Source: Blastococcus sp. VKM Ac-2987 | GTDB lineage: Bacteria > Actinomycetota > Actinomycetes > Mycobacteriales > Geodermatophilaceae | Assembly (NCBI RefSeq): GCF_026967805.1 | Contig: NZ_JAPVBG010000002.1 | Span: forward strand, 114,530 to 178,529 | Direction of reading: 5' to 3' | DNA: 64,000 nt | Shown: piece after piece, positions 23,661 through 32,853 of the stretch | How positions within the stretch are numbered: the stretch's first letter is position 1 | Layout of the letters: every line of letters begins with the position of its first letter | Translations under genes and position numbers: made by a program | The notes under the pieces: generated by a model | What the model was told of the DNA's origin: nothing | What the model saw: the letters and a program-made list of their open reading frames with translations, nothing else | The model's database searches: none

Positions 23661-24119
23661 GTGACCGAGCTCGTCGTCCAGATCTTCCGCTTCGGCTTCC
23701 TCCTCCTGCTGTGGCTGTTCATCTTCGCCGCGTTCCGCGTGGTGCGGGCCGACCTGTTCGGCGGGCGCCCGGGCCGGGTGGCCGCCGTGCCGCCGCGCTC
23801 GGCGACGCCGAAGAAGCGGGGCGCCCGCGGCCCCAAGTCCCTGGTCGTCACCGCCGGCCCGCTGAGCGGCACCAAGATCACCCTCGGTGACCAGCCGATC
23901 CTCATCGGCCGGGCCGACGACTCCACCCTGGTCCTCACCGACGACTTCGCCAGTTCCCGGCACGCCCGCCTGACCAACCGGGGCGGCCAGTGGTACGTCG
24001 AGGACCTGGGTTCCACCAACGGGACCTACCTGGACCAGCAGCGCGTGCAGGGCCCGCTGCTGGTGGCCCCCGGCCAGCCGATCCGCATCGGCCAGACCGC
24101 ACTGGAGCTTCGTTCGTGA
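23661..24119 (+). CDS. fhaB: FHA-domain membrane protein FhaB (FipA)
   Basis: The protein is 152 residues long. An N-terminal transmembrane helix (IFRFGFLLLLWLFIFAAF) anchors the protein. The C-terminal FHA domain reads ILIGRADDSTLVLTDDFASS (binding residues R and S), then RHARL and LGSTNGTYLDQQRV. It recruits phosphothreonine partners to the division site in related species. The GTG start is preceded by a weak GGGGGCG. Its stop overlaps the pstP GTG by four bases (GTGA). Confidence 0.93.
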   Translation: MTELVVQIFRFGFLLLLWLFIFAAFRVVRADLFGGRPGRVAAVPPRSATPKKRGARGPKSLVVTAGPLSGTKITLGDQPILIGRADDSTLVLTDDFASSRHARLTNRGGQWYVEDLGSTNGTYLDQQRVQGPLLVAPGQPIRIGQTALELRS

Positions 24120-25519
24120 CCCTGGTTCTCCGCTACGCCGCGCGTTCCGACCGCGGCCTCATCCGCGGCAACAACCAGGACTCGGTGTACGCCGGGCCCC
24201 GGTTGCTGGCCGTGGCCGACGGCATGGGCGGCCACGCCGCCGGTGACGTCGCGAGCAAGGTGGTGATCGCCGCCCTCGAGCACCTCGACGACGACACGCC
24301 CTCCGGCGACATGCTGCAGGCGATGCGGGCGGCGGTCTTCGAGGGCAGCGAGCACCTGCGCGAGGTGATCCGGGAGTCGCCGCAGCTGGAGGGCATGGGC
24401 ACCACGCTCACCGCGATCCTCTTCGCCGGGGGCCGGCTGGCGCTGTGCCACGTGGGCGACTCCCGCGCCTACCTCCTGCGCGACGGCGAGTTCGCCCAGA
24501 TCACGCACGACGACACGTTCGTGCAGACGTTGATCGACGACGGCCGGATCACCCCGGAGGAGGCCAACACCCATCCGCAGCGGTCGCTCCTGCTGCGCGC
24601 GCTCAACGGGCAGGAGGTCGAGCCGGACCTGTCCATGCGCGAGGCGCGTCCCGGCGACCGGTACCTGCTGTGCTCCGACGGCCTCTCCGGCGTCGTCAGC
24701 GAGGAGACCCTGGCCGAGGCCCTGAAGGACCCGGACCCCGAGGCCACCGCCGACCGCCTGATCGAGCTGGCGCTGCGCAGCGGCGGGCCGGACAACATCA
24801 CCGTGATCGTCGCCGACGTCCTCGAGGACACCGGCGGCAACGGCCGCTTCGACCCCGTCGTCGACGGGGCGGCCGGTGACAACGTCGGGCAGCGCCAGGT
24901 CGACGCCCGCTCGGCCGCCGGCCGAGCGGCGCTCGCCGATCCCGGTCCTCCTCCCCCGCCGCCACCCACACTGCCGACGGGCGGCGGCCCCTCCGCCCGC
25001 CGCCGCCCGCTACGCATCCTCCTGGTGGCGGGGGCCCTCCTCACCGTGCTGGTGGCGGGGGCGATCGGCATGTACGTGTGGGCGCTCAACCACTGGTTCG
25101 TGGGTGTGAGCGGCTCGGGCGACGACGAGCAGGTCGCCGTCTACCGGGGTCTGGACGTCTCCGTCCTGGGCCTGGACTTCTTCCGCCTGGACCGCGGCAC
25201 CGACCTCGCGGTCACCGATCTGGTCCCGGCGGCCCGCAGCCGGGTCCGCGACAGCATCACCGCCGACGACCCCGGCGACGCCGACCGGATCCTCTCGGCG
25301 CTGGCGGACCAGCGGCTGCCGCTGTGCCGCACGGCGTCCGACGACGACGCGACGCAGCCGGGGCCGCCGCCGGTGGCCGCGCCCACCACCGCGCAGGAGC
25401 CCGCCCCCGGCGAGCCGGCCCTCCCCGAGGTGCCGGTGGCCGAGGAGACGACGACCTCGTCGTCGGCTCGGACGACCTCGTCGTCCGAGCCGGGGGTGGA
25501 CTGCCGGGAGGCGAGCTGA
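24116..25519 (+). CDS. pstP: PP2C-type Ser/Thr phosphatase PstP
   Basis: The protein is 467 residues long. The PP2C metal sites are RGNNQDSVYA, VADGMGGHAAGD, VGDSRAYLLRDG, CSDGLSGVV and GGPDNITVIV, within residues 1-240. A Pro-rich linker and a transmembrane helix (LLVAGALLTVLVAGAIGMYVW) follow, then an extracytoplasmic domain of about 130 residues ending in a Thr/Ser tail with one late Cys. It reverses phosphorylation by PknA and PknB. Both ends overlap neighbours by three to four bases, indicating tight coupling with fhaB and the rodA-type gene. Confidence 0.95.
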   Translation: MTLVLRYAARSDRGLIRGNNQDSVYAGPRLLAVADGMGGHAAGDVASKVVIAALEHLDDDTPSGDMLQAMRAAVFEGSEHLREVIRESPQLEGMGTTLTAILFAGGRLALCHVGDSRAYLLRDGEFAQITHDDTFVQTLIDDGRITPEEANTHPQRSLLLRALNGQEVEPDLSMREARPGDRYLLCSDGLSGVVSEETLAEALKDPDPEATADRLIELALRSGGPDNITVIVADVLEDTGGNGRFDPVVDGAAGDNVGQRQVDARSAAGRAALADPGPPPPPPPTLPTGGGPSARRRPLRILLVAGALLTVLVAGAIGMYVWALNHWFVGVSGSGDDEQVAVYRGLDVSVLGLDFFRLDRGTDLAVTDLVPAARSRVRDSITADDPGDADRILSALADQRLPLCRTASDDDATQPGPPPVAAPTTAQEPAPGEPALPEVPVAEETTTSSSARTTSSSEPGVDCREAS

Positions 25520-26922
25520 TGGCCGGGCCCGTGACCGACCCGCGCGGCCCCGGGGCCACCACGCCCACCCGGCGGGGCACCGAGGCGGCGCTGCTCGCCT
25601 TCGCCGTGCTCATCACCGTCGTCGCCCAGGCGATCGTCGACCTGACCGTGACCGGCTCGCTGCGCCCGGAGATGGCCACGTTCAGCGCGTGGATCACCGT
25701 CCTCTGGGTCGTCGCGCACCTCGTCGTGCGCAGGTGGGCCTCCTACGCCGACCCGCTGCTGCTGCCGGCCGTCGCGCTCCTGGTCGGGCTCGGCCTGACC
25801 GTCATCCACCGGCTGGACCTCGCCTCCGAGCGGGCCGGCGAGGTGGCCCGCGAGGACGCGCCCGTCCAGCTGGTCTGGGCCACCCTGGGCGTCACGCTGT
25901 TCGTCGCCGTCCTCGTCGTCGTGCGCGACCACCGGACGCTGTCGCGCTTCGCCTACACGCTCGCGCTGCTGGGGATCGCCCTGCTGGCGCTGCCGGCCGT
26001 GCTGCCCGCCTCCATCTCGGAGGTCAACGGCGCCAAGATCTGGATCCGGGTCGCCGGCTTCTCCATCCAGCCGGGGGAGTTCGCGAAGATCTGCCTGGTC
26101 GTCTTCTTCGCCGCCTACCTGGTCGACAAGCGCGACGTGCTGGCGCTGGCCAGCAAGAAGGTCGCGGGCCTGGAGCTGCCCCGCGGCCGCGACCTCGGGC
26201 CGGTGCTGCTCGCCTGGATCCTGTCGATCCTGGTGCTGGTGTTCGAGCGCGACCTCGGCAGCTCGCTGCTGCTGTTCGGCATCTTCGTCGTGATGCTCTA
26301 CGTGGCCACCGAGCGGGCCAGCTGGCTGTTCATCGGCCTGGCCCTGTTCGCCGGCGGGGCGATGATCGCCTACCAGATCTTCGCGCACGTGCAGGCCCGC
26401 GTGGACACCTGGCTGGATCCCTCCGCGTACTACGACGGCGCCGGGTACCAGCTGATGCAGTCGCTGTTCGGGCTGGGCACCGGCGGGCTGTTCGGCGCCG
26501 GCCTCGGTGGTGGCCGCCCCGACCAGGTGCCGGTCGCGAAGAGCGACTTCATCGCCGCCGCCGTGGGCGAGGAGCTCGGCCTGTTCGGGCTGGTGGCCGT
26601 GATCGTCGTCTACCTGATCCTGGTGGAGCGCGGGCTGCGCACCTCCCTGGTGGTCCGCGACGCCTTCGGCAAGCTGCTGGCCGCCGGCCTGGCGTTCGCC
26701 ATCGCGTGGCAGGTGTTCGTCGTCCTCGGCGGGGTCACCGGCCTGCTGCCGCTCACCGGCCTGACCACGCCCTTCCTCGCCTACGGCGGGTCCTCGCTCG
26801 TGGCGAACTTCGTGCTCGTGGCGCTGCTGGTCCGGATCAGCGACGCCGCCCGGCGCCCGGCCACCCCGCACGCGCCGTCGATGCGGCTCGGGGACGCCCC
26901 CACGGAGGTGGTCACCCCGTGA
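25519..26922 (+). CDS. rodA: SEDS-family peptidoglycan polymerase RodA/FtsW
   Basis: The protein is 467 residues long with about 12 hydrophobic segments. SEDS landmarks are NGAKIWIRVAGFSIQPGEFAK (about 173-193), ERDLGSSLL with the conserved Asp, the long loop around SAYYDGAGYQLMQSLFGLG, and the C-terminal TGLLPLTGLTTPFLAYGGSS. It polymerises lipid II into glycan strands together with a class B penicillin-binding protein. The neighbour pbpA supplies that partner and overlaps by four bases. Position in the pkn locus supports RodA, the lateral/polar growth enzyme, over the division FtsW in the dcw cluster. Confidence 0.95.
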   Translation: MAGPVTDPRGPGATTPTRRGTEAALLAFAVLITVVAQAIVDLTVTGSLRPEMATFSAWITVLWVVAHLVVRRWASYADPLLLPAVALLVGLGLTVIHRLDLASERAGEVAREDAPVQLVWATLGVTLFVAVLVVVRDHRTLSRFAYTLALLGIALLALPAVLPASISEVNGAKIWIRVAGFSIQPGEFAKICLVVFFAAYLVDKRDVLALASKKVAGLELPRGRDLGPVLLAWILSILVLVFERDLGSSLLLFGIFVVMLYVATERASWLFIGLALFAGGAMIAYQIFAHVQARVDTWLDPSAYYDGAGYQLMQSLFGLGTGGLFGAGLGGGRPDQVPVAKSDFIAAAVGEELGLFGLVAVIVVYLILVERGLRTSLVVRDAFGKLLAAGLAFAIAWQVFVVLGGVTGLLPLTGLTTPFLAYGGSSLVANFVLVALLVRISDAARRPATPHAPSMRLGDAPTEVVTP

Positions 26923-28361
26923 ACGCACCGCTGCGGCGGGTGGCGATCAGCGTGCTCGTGCTGTTCACGCTGCTCATCGTCAACGTCAACATCATCCAGG
27001 TGGTCCGGTCGGAGTCGCTGCGCGGCGACAACCGGAACACCCGCGTCCTGGCGGAGACCTACGACCGGGAACGGGGCTCGATCATCGTCGACGGCAACGA
27101 GGTCGCGATGTCCGTGCCCACCGACGGCCGGCTCACCTACCTGCGGACCTACCCCCAGGGGCCGCTGTACGCGCCGATCACCGGGTACCACTCGCTGGTG
27201 TACGGCAACACCTACCTGGAGGACGTCATGGACGACGTGCTCTCCGGGGAGGACGACCGGCTCTTCGTCCGGCGGATCGCCGACCTCTTCACCGGGCGCG
27301 ACCCGGCCGGTGGCGACGTCGTGCTGACCCTCGACCCGGACGTGCAGGCCGCCGCGATGGCCGGCCTCGACGGCCTCACCGGCGCCGTCGTGGCGCTCGA
27401 CCCCGCGACCGGCGCGATCCTGGGCATGGCGAGCACCCCCACGTACGACCCGGGCCTGGTCGCGGGACACGACCCGGAGGCCATCCGGCAGAACATGGAG
27501 CAGATCACCGGTTCCGACCCCGACCCGCGGGTGAACCGGGCGATCGCGGACAACTACCCGCCCGGCTCGCTGTTCAAGGTGATCACCGCGGCCGCCGCCC
27601 TGCAGGAGGGCTACACCCCCGAGACGGTCGTCCCGGCGGTCGACCTCCTGACCCTCCCCCAGACGACGCAGACGCTGAGCAACTTCAACGGCTCGAGCTG
27701 CAGCAGCAGCCAGGAGCAGCGGCTCATCGACTCCCTCACCATCTCCTGCAACACCGCGTTCGCCCAGCTCGGCATCGACCTGGGCGAGGAGTCGATCCGC
27801 GAGATGGCGGAGGCCTTCGGCCTGGACGACGAGGGCCAGGAGATCCCGCTGGACGTCGCACCGAGCACGATCGGCGAGATCGAGAGCGCCGCCGCCCTGG
27901 GGCAGACCTCCATCGGTCAGCGCGACGTCCGGATGACCGTGCTGCAGGCCGCTCTGGTCGCCGCCACGGTGGCCAACGACGGCAGGCAGATGAGGCCCTA
28001 CCTCATCGACGAGCAGCGCGCCCCGGACCTGTCGGTGCTCGAGTCGACCGACCCCGAGGTGCTGCGCGAGCCGATCTCCGCGGAGATCGCCGACCAGCTC
28101 ACCGAGATGATGGTCAGCGTGGTCGCCCGGGGATCGGGCCGGGCGGCGCGGCTGCCCGGCATGGAGGTGGCCGGCAAGACCGGTACCGCCCAGGTGCGCG
28201 AGGGCGTTCCCGACCACAACTGGTTCATGGGGTTCGCGCCGGCCGACGACCCGGAGATCGCCGTCGCCGTCTTCGTGGCCAACGGCGGCAGCACCGGGGG
28301 CGACCTCTCCGCCCCCATCGCACGCGACGTGATGGCGGCCTACTTCGAGGGGCAGGGCTGA
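26919..28361 (+). CDS. pbpA: Class B penicillin-binding protein PbpA
   Basis: The protein is 480 residues long. One N-terminal transmembrane helix (ISVLVLFTLLIVNVNIIQ) is followed by the dimerisation domain (DRERGSIIVDGNEVA) and the transpeptidase. The active-site motifs are S217-x-x-K220 (PPGSLFK), SCN at 276-278 and K420TGTAQ. It cross-links peptidoglycan made by the adjacent SEDS polymerase. The GTG start overlaps the rodA stop (GTGA), and the stop overlaps the pknA ATG by one base, so the genes are coupled. Confidence 0.95.
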   Translation: MNAPLRRVAISVLVLFTLLIVNVNIIQVVRSESLRGDNRNTRVLAETYDRERGSIIVDGNEVAMSVPTDGRLTYLRTYPQGPLYAPITGYHSLVYGNTYLEDVMDDVLSGEDDRLFVRRIADLFTGRDPAGGDVVLTLDPDVQAAAMAGLDGLTGAVVALDPATGAILGMASTPTYDPGLVAGHDPEAIRQNMEQITGSDPDPRVNRAIADNYPPGSLFKVITAAAALQEGYTPETVVPAVDLLTLPQTTQTLSNFNGSSCSSSQEQRLIDSLTISCNTAFAQLGIDLGEESIREMAEAFGLDDEGQEIPLDVAPSTIGEIESAAALGQTSIGQRDVRMTVLQAALVAATVANDGRQMRPYLIDEQRAPDLSVLESTDPEVLREPISAEIADQLTEMMVSVVARGSGRAARLPGMEVAGKTGTAQVREGVPDHNWFMGFAPADDPEIAVAVFVANGGSTGGDLSAPIARDVMAAYFEGQG

Positions 28362-30109
28362 TGGCGCTGGGCATCGGGAGCATGCTGGCCGGGCGCTACG
28401 AGATCACCGCCCCCATCGCCACCGGCGGGATGGGCGAGGTCTGGAAGGCGCGCGACCGCGTGCTGGACCGCATCGTCGCGGCCAAGGTCCTCAAGACCGA
28501 GTACACCAACGACCCCAGCTTCCTGGCGCGGTTCCGCAACGAGGCGCGGCACACCGCAGCCCTCTCGCACCCCAACATCGCGTCGGTCTACGACTACGGC
28601 GAGACGACCGACGACAGCGGCGTCCAGACGCTGGCGTTCCTGGTCATGGAGTTCGTCGAGGGCCAGCCGCTGGTGACGATCCTCCACGAGGAGGGCCGGC
28701 TGCCGGTCGACTGGACGCTGCACGTCCTCGGTCAGTCCGCGGACGGGCTCTCCGCCGCCCACCGGGCCGGCGTCGTGCACCGCGACATCAAGCCGGGCAA
28801 CCTGATCGTCCGCCCCGACGGCGTGGTCAAGCTGACCGACTTCGGCATCGCGCAGGCGCGGGACGCCGCCCCGCTCACCCGCACCGGCATGGTGGTCGGC
28901 ACCGCCCAGTACCTCTCGCCCGAGCAGGCCCAGGGCATGGAGGTCAACGCCGCCTCCGACGTCTACTCCCTCGGCGTCCTCGGGTTCGAGTGCCTGGCCG
29001 GGGTGCGGCCCTTCGACGGCGCCTCGCAGGTCGCGATCGCGCTGGCGCACATCAACCGCCCGCCGCCGCCGCTGCCCGCCGACATCCCGCCGGCGGTGCG
29101 GCTGCTCATCGAGCGCGCCCTGGCGAAGGATCCGGCCGACCGGTTCGCCGACGGCGGCGCGTTCGCCGACGCGGTGCGGCGGATCGCCGACGGCGGCGCC
29201 CTGGCCGGGGTCCCGGCCTCCGGGCCGGCCACGGCCCCCACCCAGATCGTGACCGTGGGGACCGGGTCCGACGGGCACACCCAGGTCTTCGCCACCCCGG
29301 CCGCCGGCATCCCGGCGGTGTCCCCGGCCACCGGCGGGCGTCCCATGCCCCCGCTGTCCGGTCCGCCGGAGGACGACGACTGGGCGGGCGACGCGGAGCC
29401 GCCGGCCGGTGGCGGCAGCCGGCGGTGGGCCTGGCTGGCCGCCGCCCTGGTGCTGCTGCTCGCGGTCGTGGGCACCACCGTCGTGCTGCTCTCCGGGGAC
29501 GGCGATGACGCGGCGCGGCCGCAGGCCGAGCCGACCGCCACCAGCGCGGCGACCACCTCCGCCGAGGCGATCGGCGTCCTCCTGGACCCGGCCCTCTTCG
29601 TCGGCCGCGACGCCGACGACGTGGAGGAGGACCTCCGCGAGGCGGGTCTGACGCTCATCTCGCGCCGCGAGGCACCCGAGCAGTTGCTGGCCGAGCTCGG
29701 GCAGCCGCTGGACGAGGACGACGTCGCCGGCCTGGACCCCTCCGGTGTCGAGGCCGGGCCGGATACCGAGGTGACGCTGTACGTCGCCGTCGACGGCTGG
29801 CGGCCCGACGCCGAGGAGGACCAGGAGGAGGAGGTGGACGAGGAGCCGGTGCCGACCGCCGAGCCCACCCCCTCGACGAGCACGCCGCCGGCGACCACAG
29901 CCACCACCGCTCCCACGACGACGGCCACCACCACCACCACGACGACCTCCGCGACGTCGACGTCGGCCCCGGGCACCACGGCTCCCCCGCCGCCGGTCAC
30001 CTCGACCCCCCCGCCGCCGGGCGACGGCACCGTCATCGACCCCGAGGCCGACGGATCTACCGCCACCGGCAGCCCCGGTGCACCGGGAGTGGCGGGTGGC
30101 GCCCGGTGA
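28361..30109 (+). CDS. pknA: Ser/Thr protein kinase PknA
   Basis: The protein is 582 residues long. The kinase domain begins RYEITAPIATGGMGEVWKARD with Lys42, then HRDIKPGN and DFGIAQA. After about residue 340 a transmembrane helix (WLAAALVLLLAVVGTTVVLL) leads to an ectodomain with one degenerate PASTA-like repeat (FVGRDADDVEEDLREAGL), an acidic stretch (EEDQEEEVDEE) and a long Thr/Pro tail. Mycobacterial PknA lacks a PASTA module, so the repeat and tail here are longer than usual. It controls growth and division with PknB. The start overlaps pbpA. Confidence 0.93.
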   Translation: MALGIGSMLAGRYEITAPIATGGMGEVWKARDRVLDRIVAAKVLKTEYTNDPSFLARFRNEARHTAALSHPNIASVYDYGETTDDSGVQTLAFLVMEFVEGQPLVTILHEEGRLPVDWTLHVLGQSADGLSAAHRAGVVHRDIKPGNLIVRPDGVVKLTDFGIAQARDAAPLTRTGMVVGTAQYLSPEQAQGMEVNAASDVYSLGVLGFECLAGVRPFDGASQVAIALAHINRPPPPLPADIPPAVRLLIERALAKDPADRFADGGAFADAVRRIADGGALAGVPASGPATAPTQIVTVGTGSDGHTQVFATPAAGIPAVSPATGGRPMPPLSGPPEDDDWAGDAEPPAGGGSRRWAWLAAALVLLLAVVGTTVVLLSGDGDDAARPQAEPTATSAATTSAEAIGVLLDPALFVGRDADDVEEDLREAGLTLISRREAPEQLLAELGQPLDEDDVAGLDPSGVEAGPDTEVTLYVAVDGWRPDAEEDQEEEVDEEPVPTAEPTPSTSTPPATTATTAPTTTATTTTTTTSATSTSAPGTTAPPPPVTSTPPPPGDGTVIDPEADGSTATGSPGAPGVAGGAR

Positions 30110-30251
30110 GCCCCCTGGTTCTCGCATCCCGAGTTCCGGCCGGTGCGGCGGTTAGGCTCGCCGCCGGCTCCCCGTCCGCGGTGACCACCGCCCGAGCGGC
30201 GTGCACCGCTGGGCCGCGGAGGCCGTACCGAACCGCCCGAGAGGACCTCCG

Positions 30252-32042
30252 ATGACCACGCCGAACGTGCTCGGCGAGCGCTACGAGATCGGTGGCGTGC
30301 TGGGCCGCGGCGGCATGGCCGAGGTGCACCACGGACGTGACCTGCGCCTGGGGCGCGAGGTGGCGGTGAAGGTGCTGCGCCACGACCTGGCCCGCGACCC
30401 GTCGTTCCAGGTGCGCTTCCGGCGCGAGGCGCAGGCATCCGCGTCGCTGAACCACCCGGCGATCGTCGCCGTGTACGACACCGGCGAGGACCGCACGCCC
30501 ACCGGCGCCACCCCGTACATCGTCATGGAGTACGTGGAGGGCGAGACGCTGCGCGACGTGCTCCGCCGCGAGGGCCGGCTGCCCATCGAGCGGGCCATGA
30601 GCCTGGCCGCCGACATCTGCGGCGCGCTGGACTTCAGCCACCGGAACGGCATCGTGCACCGGGACGTGAAGCCCGGGAACGTGATGATCACGCCGCAGGG
30701 CACGGTCAAGGTCATGGACTTCGGGATCGCCCGCGCGGTCTCCGACTCCGCGGCCACGATGACCTCCACGGCGGCGGTGATAGGGACCGCCCAGTACCTC
30801 TCCCCCGAGCAGGCCCGCGGCGAGGGCGTCGACGCCCGCTCCGACGTCTACTCGCTGGGCTGCCTGCTCTACGAGCTGGTCACCGGCGCGCCGCCGTTCA
30901 CCGGTGACTCCCCGGTGTCCGTGGCCTACCAGCACGTGCGCGAGGACCCGCGGCTGCCGTCGTCGATCAACCCCGACGTGCCGCCGGAGCTCGACGCGAT
31001 CCTGCTCAAGGCGATGAGCAAGAACCCGGCCAACCGGTACCAGTCCGCCGCGGACATGCGCAACGACCTGCTCCGGGCGCTGGCCGGGCAGCGGGTCGAG
31101 GCGACGCCGGTCATGGGTGACGCCGAGAAGACCGCCATCATCGGCGCCCCGGTGGGCGGCTACGCCAGCGGCTACGGCGACGACGACTGGGACGACGACG
31201 CCGACCGGCGCCGCAAGCGCCGGATCATCGCGATCGTGTCGGTGCTCGCCGTGCTGCTGCTCGGCGGGGCCATCGCCGCGGCCGTCGCGCTCAACGGGGG
31301 CGAGGACGCCCCGGTCGCCACCCAGGTCGCGGTGCCGCCGTTCTCCGGCCTGGACCAGGCCGCCGCCGAGCGGGCCCTCGCCGATGCGGGCCTCGTCCTC
31401 GGCGGCGTCGAGACCCAGGCGAGCGCCACCGTCCCCGAGGGGCAGGTCGTCGAGAGCGACCCGCGCAGCGGCGTGCAGGTCGAGGAGGGGTCGGCGGTCT
31501 CGCTGGTCATCAGCGGCGGCCCGGACACCGTGCTGGTGCCCAACGTCGTCGGGCTGACCGAGAGCCAGGCGCGGGCGAACCTGCAGCAGCAGGGCTTCAC
31601 GAACATCTCGGTCCGGCCGGTCGACTCGATCGAGTACGACGAGGGCCAGGTCGCCGCCGTCACCCCGGCCGAGAACAGCCAGGCCGGCGAGGACGACGTC
31701 ATCACGCTGAGCGTCTCCACCGGCACGATCGAGCTGCCGAACGTCGTCAACCGGTCCGAGGCCCAGGCGCGGGCCGCCCTGCAGGAGGCCGGCTTCGGCG
31801 CCGGCCAGATCCAGACGCAGGACGTCGAGCGCGACGACGTCGCTCCGGGCACCGTCGTGGAGACCGATCCGGCGGCCGGCCAGGACGTCGGCTCCGGCGA
31901 CACCATCACCCTGGTGGTGGCCGTCCCGACGCCCGCGGAGGAGCCCACAACGCCCACCGCGCCCCCGGTGACCCCGACGACCACCCCTGCGCCTCCGGAC
32001 CCTGCGGTCGAGACCGAGACCGAGACCGAGACCGAGGGCTGA
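30252..32042 (+). CDS. pknB: Ser/Thr protein kinase PknB with PASTA repeats
   Basis: The protein is 596 residues long. Lys40 and Asp138 (HRDVKPGN) sit at the same positions as in the Mycobacterium tuberculosis PknB kinase domain. The activation loop ATMTSTAAVIGTAQYLSPEQ keeps the two autophosphorylated threonines at 171 and 173. A transmembrane helix lies at about 335-357 (RIIAIVSVLAVLLLGGAIAA). Three PASTA repeats follow (each ending near VSTGT, VVAVP or the like), one fewer than in M. tuberculosis. The C-terminus is a Thr/Pro/Glu tail. PASTA domains sense muropeptides. A strong hairpin after the stop closes the operon. Confidence 0.95.
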   Translation: MTTPNVLGERYEIGGVLGRGGMAEVHHGRDLRLGREVAVKVLRHDLARDPSFQVRFRREAQASASLNHPAIVAVYDTGEDRTPTGATPYIVMEYVEGETLRDVLRREGRLPIERAMSLAADICGALDFSHRNGIVHRDVKPGNVMITPQGTVKVMDFGIARAVSDSAATMTSTAAVIGTAQYLSPEQARGEGVDARSDVYSLGCLLYELVTGAPPFTGDSPVSVAYQHVREDPRLPSSINPDVPPELDAILLKAMSKNPANRYQSAADMRNDLLRALAGQRVEATPVMGDAEKTAIIGAPVGGYASGYGDDDWDDDADRRRKRRIIAIVSVLAVLLLGGAIAAAVALNGGEDAPVATQVAVPPFSGLDQAAAERALADAGLVLGGVETQASATVPEGQVVESDPRSGVQVEEGSAVSLVISGGPDTVLVPNVVGLTESQARANLQQQGFTNISVRPVDSIEYDEGQVAAVTPAENSQAGEDDVITLSVSTGTIELPNVVNRSEAQARAALQEAGFGAGQIQTQDVERDDVAPGTVVETDPAAGQDVGSGDTITLVVAVPTPAEEPTTPTAPPVTPTTTPAPPDPAVETETETETEG

Positions 32043-32056
32043 TCGACCGCAGGAAC

Positions 32057-32096
32057 GCAGCAGGGCCCCCTCCCGCCCGGGAGGGGGCCCTGCTGC
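32057..32096. terminator. Perfect 18-bp hairpin after pknB
   Basis: The arm from 32057 to 32074 (gcagcagggccccctccc) is matched exactly by its complement at 32079-32096, with a four-base loop. It lies 15 bp after pknB and 33 bp from the end of the convergent trpG gene, so it can stop transcription from both sides. Confidence 0.88.
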
Positions 32097-32128
32097 ATCT
32101 GCGGGCTGCGTCGCGGCCCGGGGCGGGC

Positions 32129-32788
32129 TCAGGCGGTGGCGGAGGTCAGCCGCTGGGCGGTCGCCGTGGCGGCGGCCACCACGTCCTCGTCGGGCGCCAG
32201 GCCGCAGGCCGCCAGCCAGGTGGCCAGCATCCGGTGGCCACCCTCGGTGAGCACCGACTCCGGGTGGAACTGGACGCCCTCGATGGGCAGCTCCCGGTGC
32301 CGCAGGGCCATCACCAGCCCGGAAGGGGTGTGCCCGGTGACCTCGAGTTCATCGGGCACCGTCCCCGGGTCGACGGCGAGCGAGTGGTAGCGCGTCGCGG
32401 TGAACGGCGAGGGCAGCCCGGCCAGCACGCCGGAGCCCTCGTGGACCACCTGGCTGGTCTTGCCGTGCAGCAGCTCCGGCGCCCGGACTACCTCGGCGCC
32501 GAACGCCTCGGCGATCGCCTGGTGACCCAGGCAGACGCCCAGCACCGGGGTGCCCTGCTCGGCGGCGGCCCGGACCATGGGCACGGTCACGCCCGCGTCC
32601 GCCGGCGTGCCGGGGCCGGGGGACAGGAGCACGCCGGCGACGTCCAGGTCGGACAGCTCCTCGACGGTGACCGCGTCGTTGCGGCGCACCACGCAGCGGA
32701 CGCCCAGCTGGCCCAGGTACTGGACCAGGTTGTAGACGAAGCTGTCGAAGTTGTCGACGACGAGGACCGGACGGTCGGCGGCGGTCAT
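32129..32788 (-). CDS. trpG: Glutamine amidotransferase of anthranilate/aminodeoxychorismate synthase
   Basis: The protein is 219 residues long, a class I glutamine amidotransferase. VDNFDSFVYNLVQYL is the classical N-terminus, LLSPGPGTP follows, GVCLGHQAIAEAFG holds the nucleophile Cys, and VQFHPESVLTEGG holds the His-Glu pair. It supplies ammonia to chorismate-using subunits for tryptophan or folate. Next to pknB it corresponds to the M. tuberculosis trpG position, but the same subunit may serve both pathways (pabA). The start is ATG 32788, with weak GGAG upstream. The partner subunit is not in this window. Confidence 0.92.
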   Translation of the reverse strand: MTAADRPVLVVDNFDSFVYNLVQYLGQLGVRCVVRRNDAVTVEELSDLDVAGVLLSPGPGTPADAGVTVPMVRAAAEQGTPVLGVCLGHQAIAEAFGAEVVRAPELLHGKTSQVVHEGSGVLAGLPSPFTATRYHSLAVDPGTVPDELEVTGHTPSGLVMALRHRELPIEGVQFHPESVLTEGGHRMLATWLAACGLAPDEDVVAAATATAQRLTSATA

Positions 32789-32853
32789 CGCGGTCGGGGC
32801 TCCTCGGAGGGCGGGCGGGCAGCGCGGGCACCTGCCGGTGCGCGACCGTCCGG

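Noticed and set aside
25141..28217. Minus-strand frames opposite rodA and pbpA
   Set aside because: Antisense shadows; the plus-strand frames carry SEDS and transpeptidase motifs.
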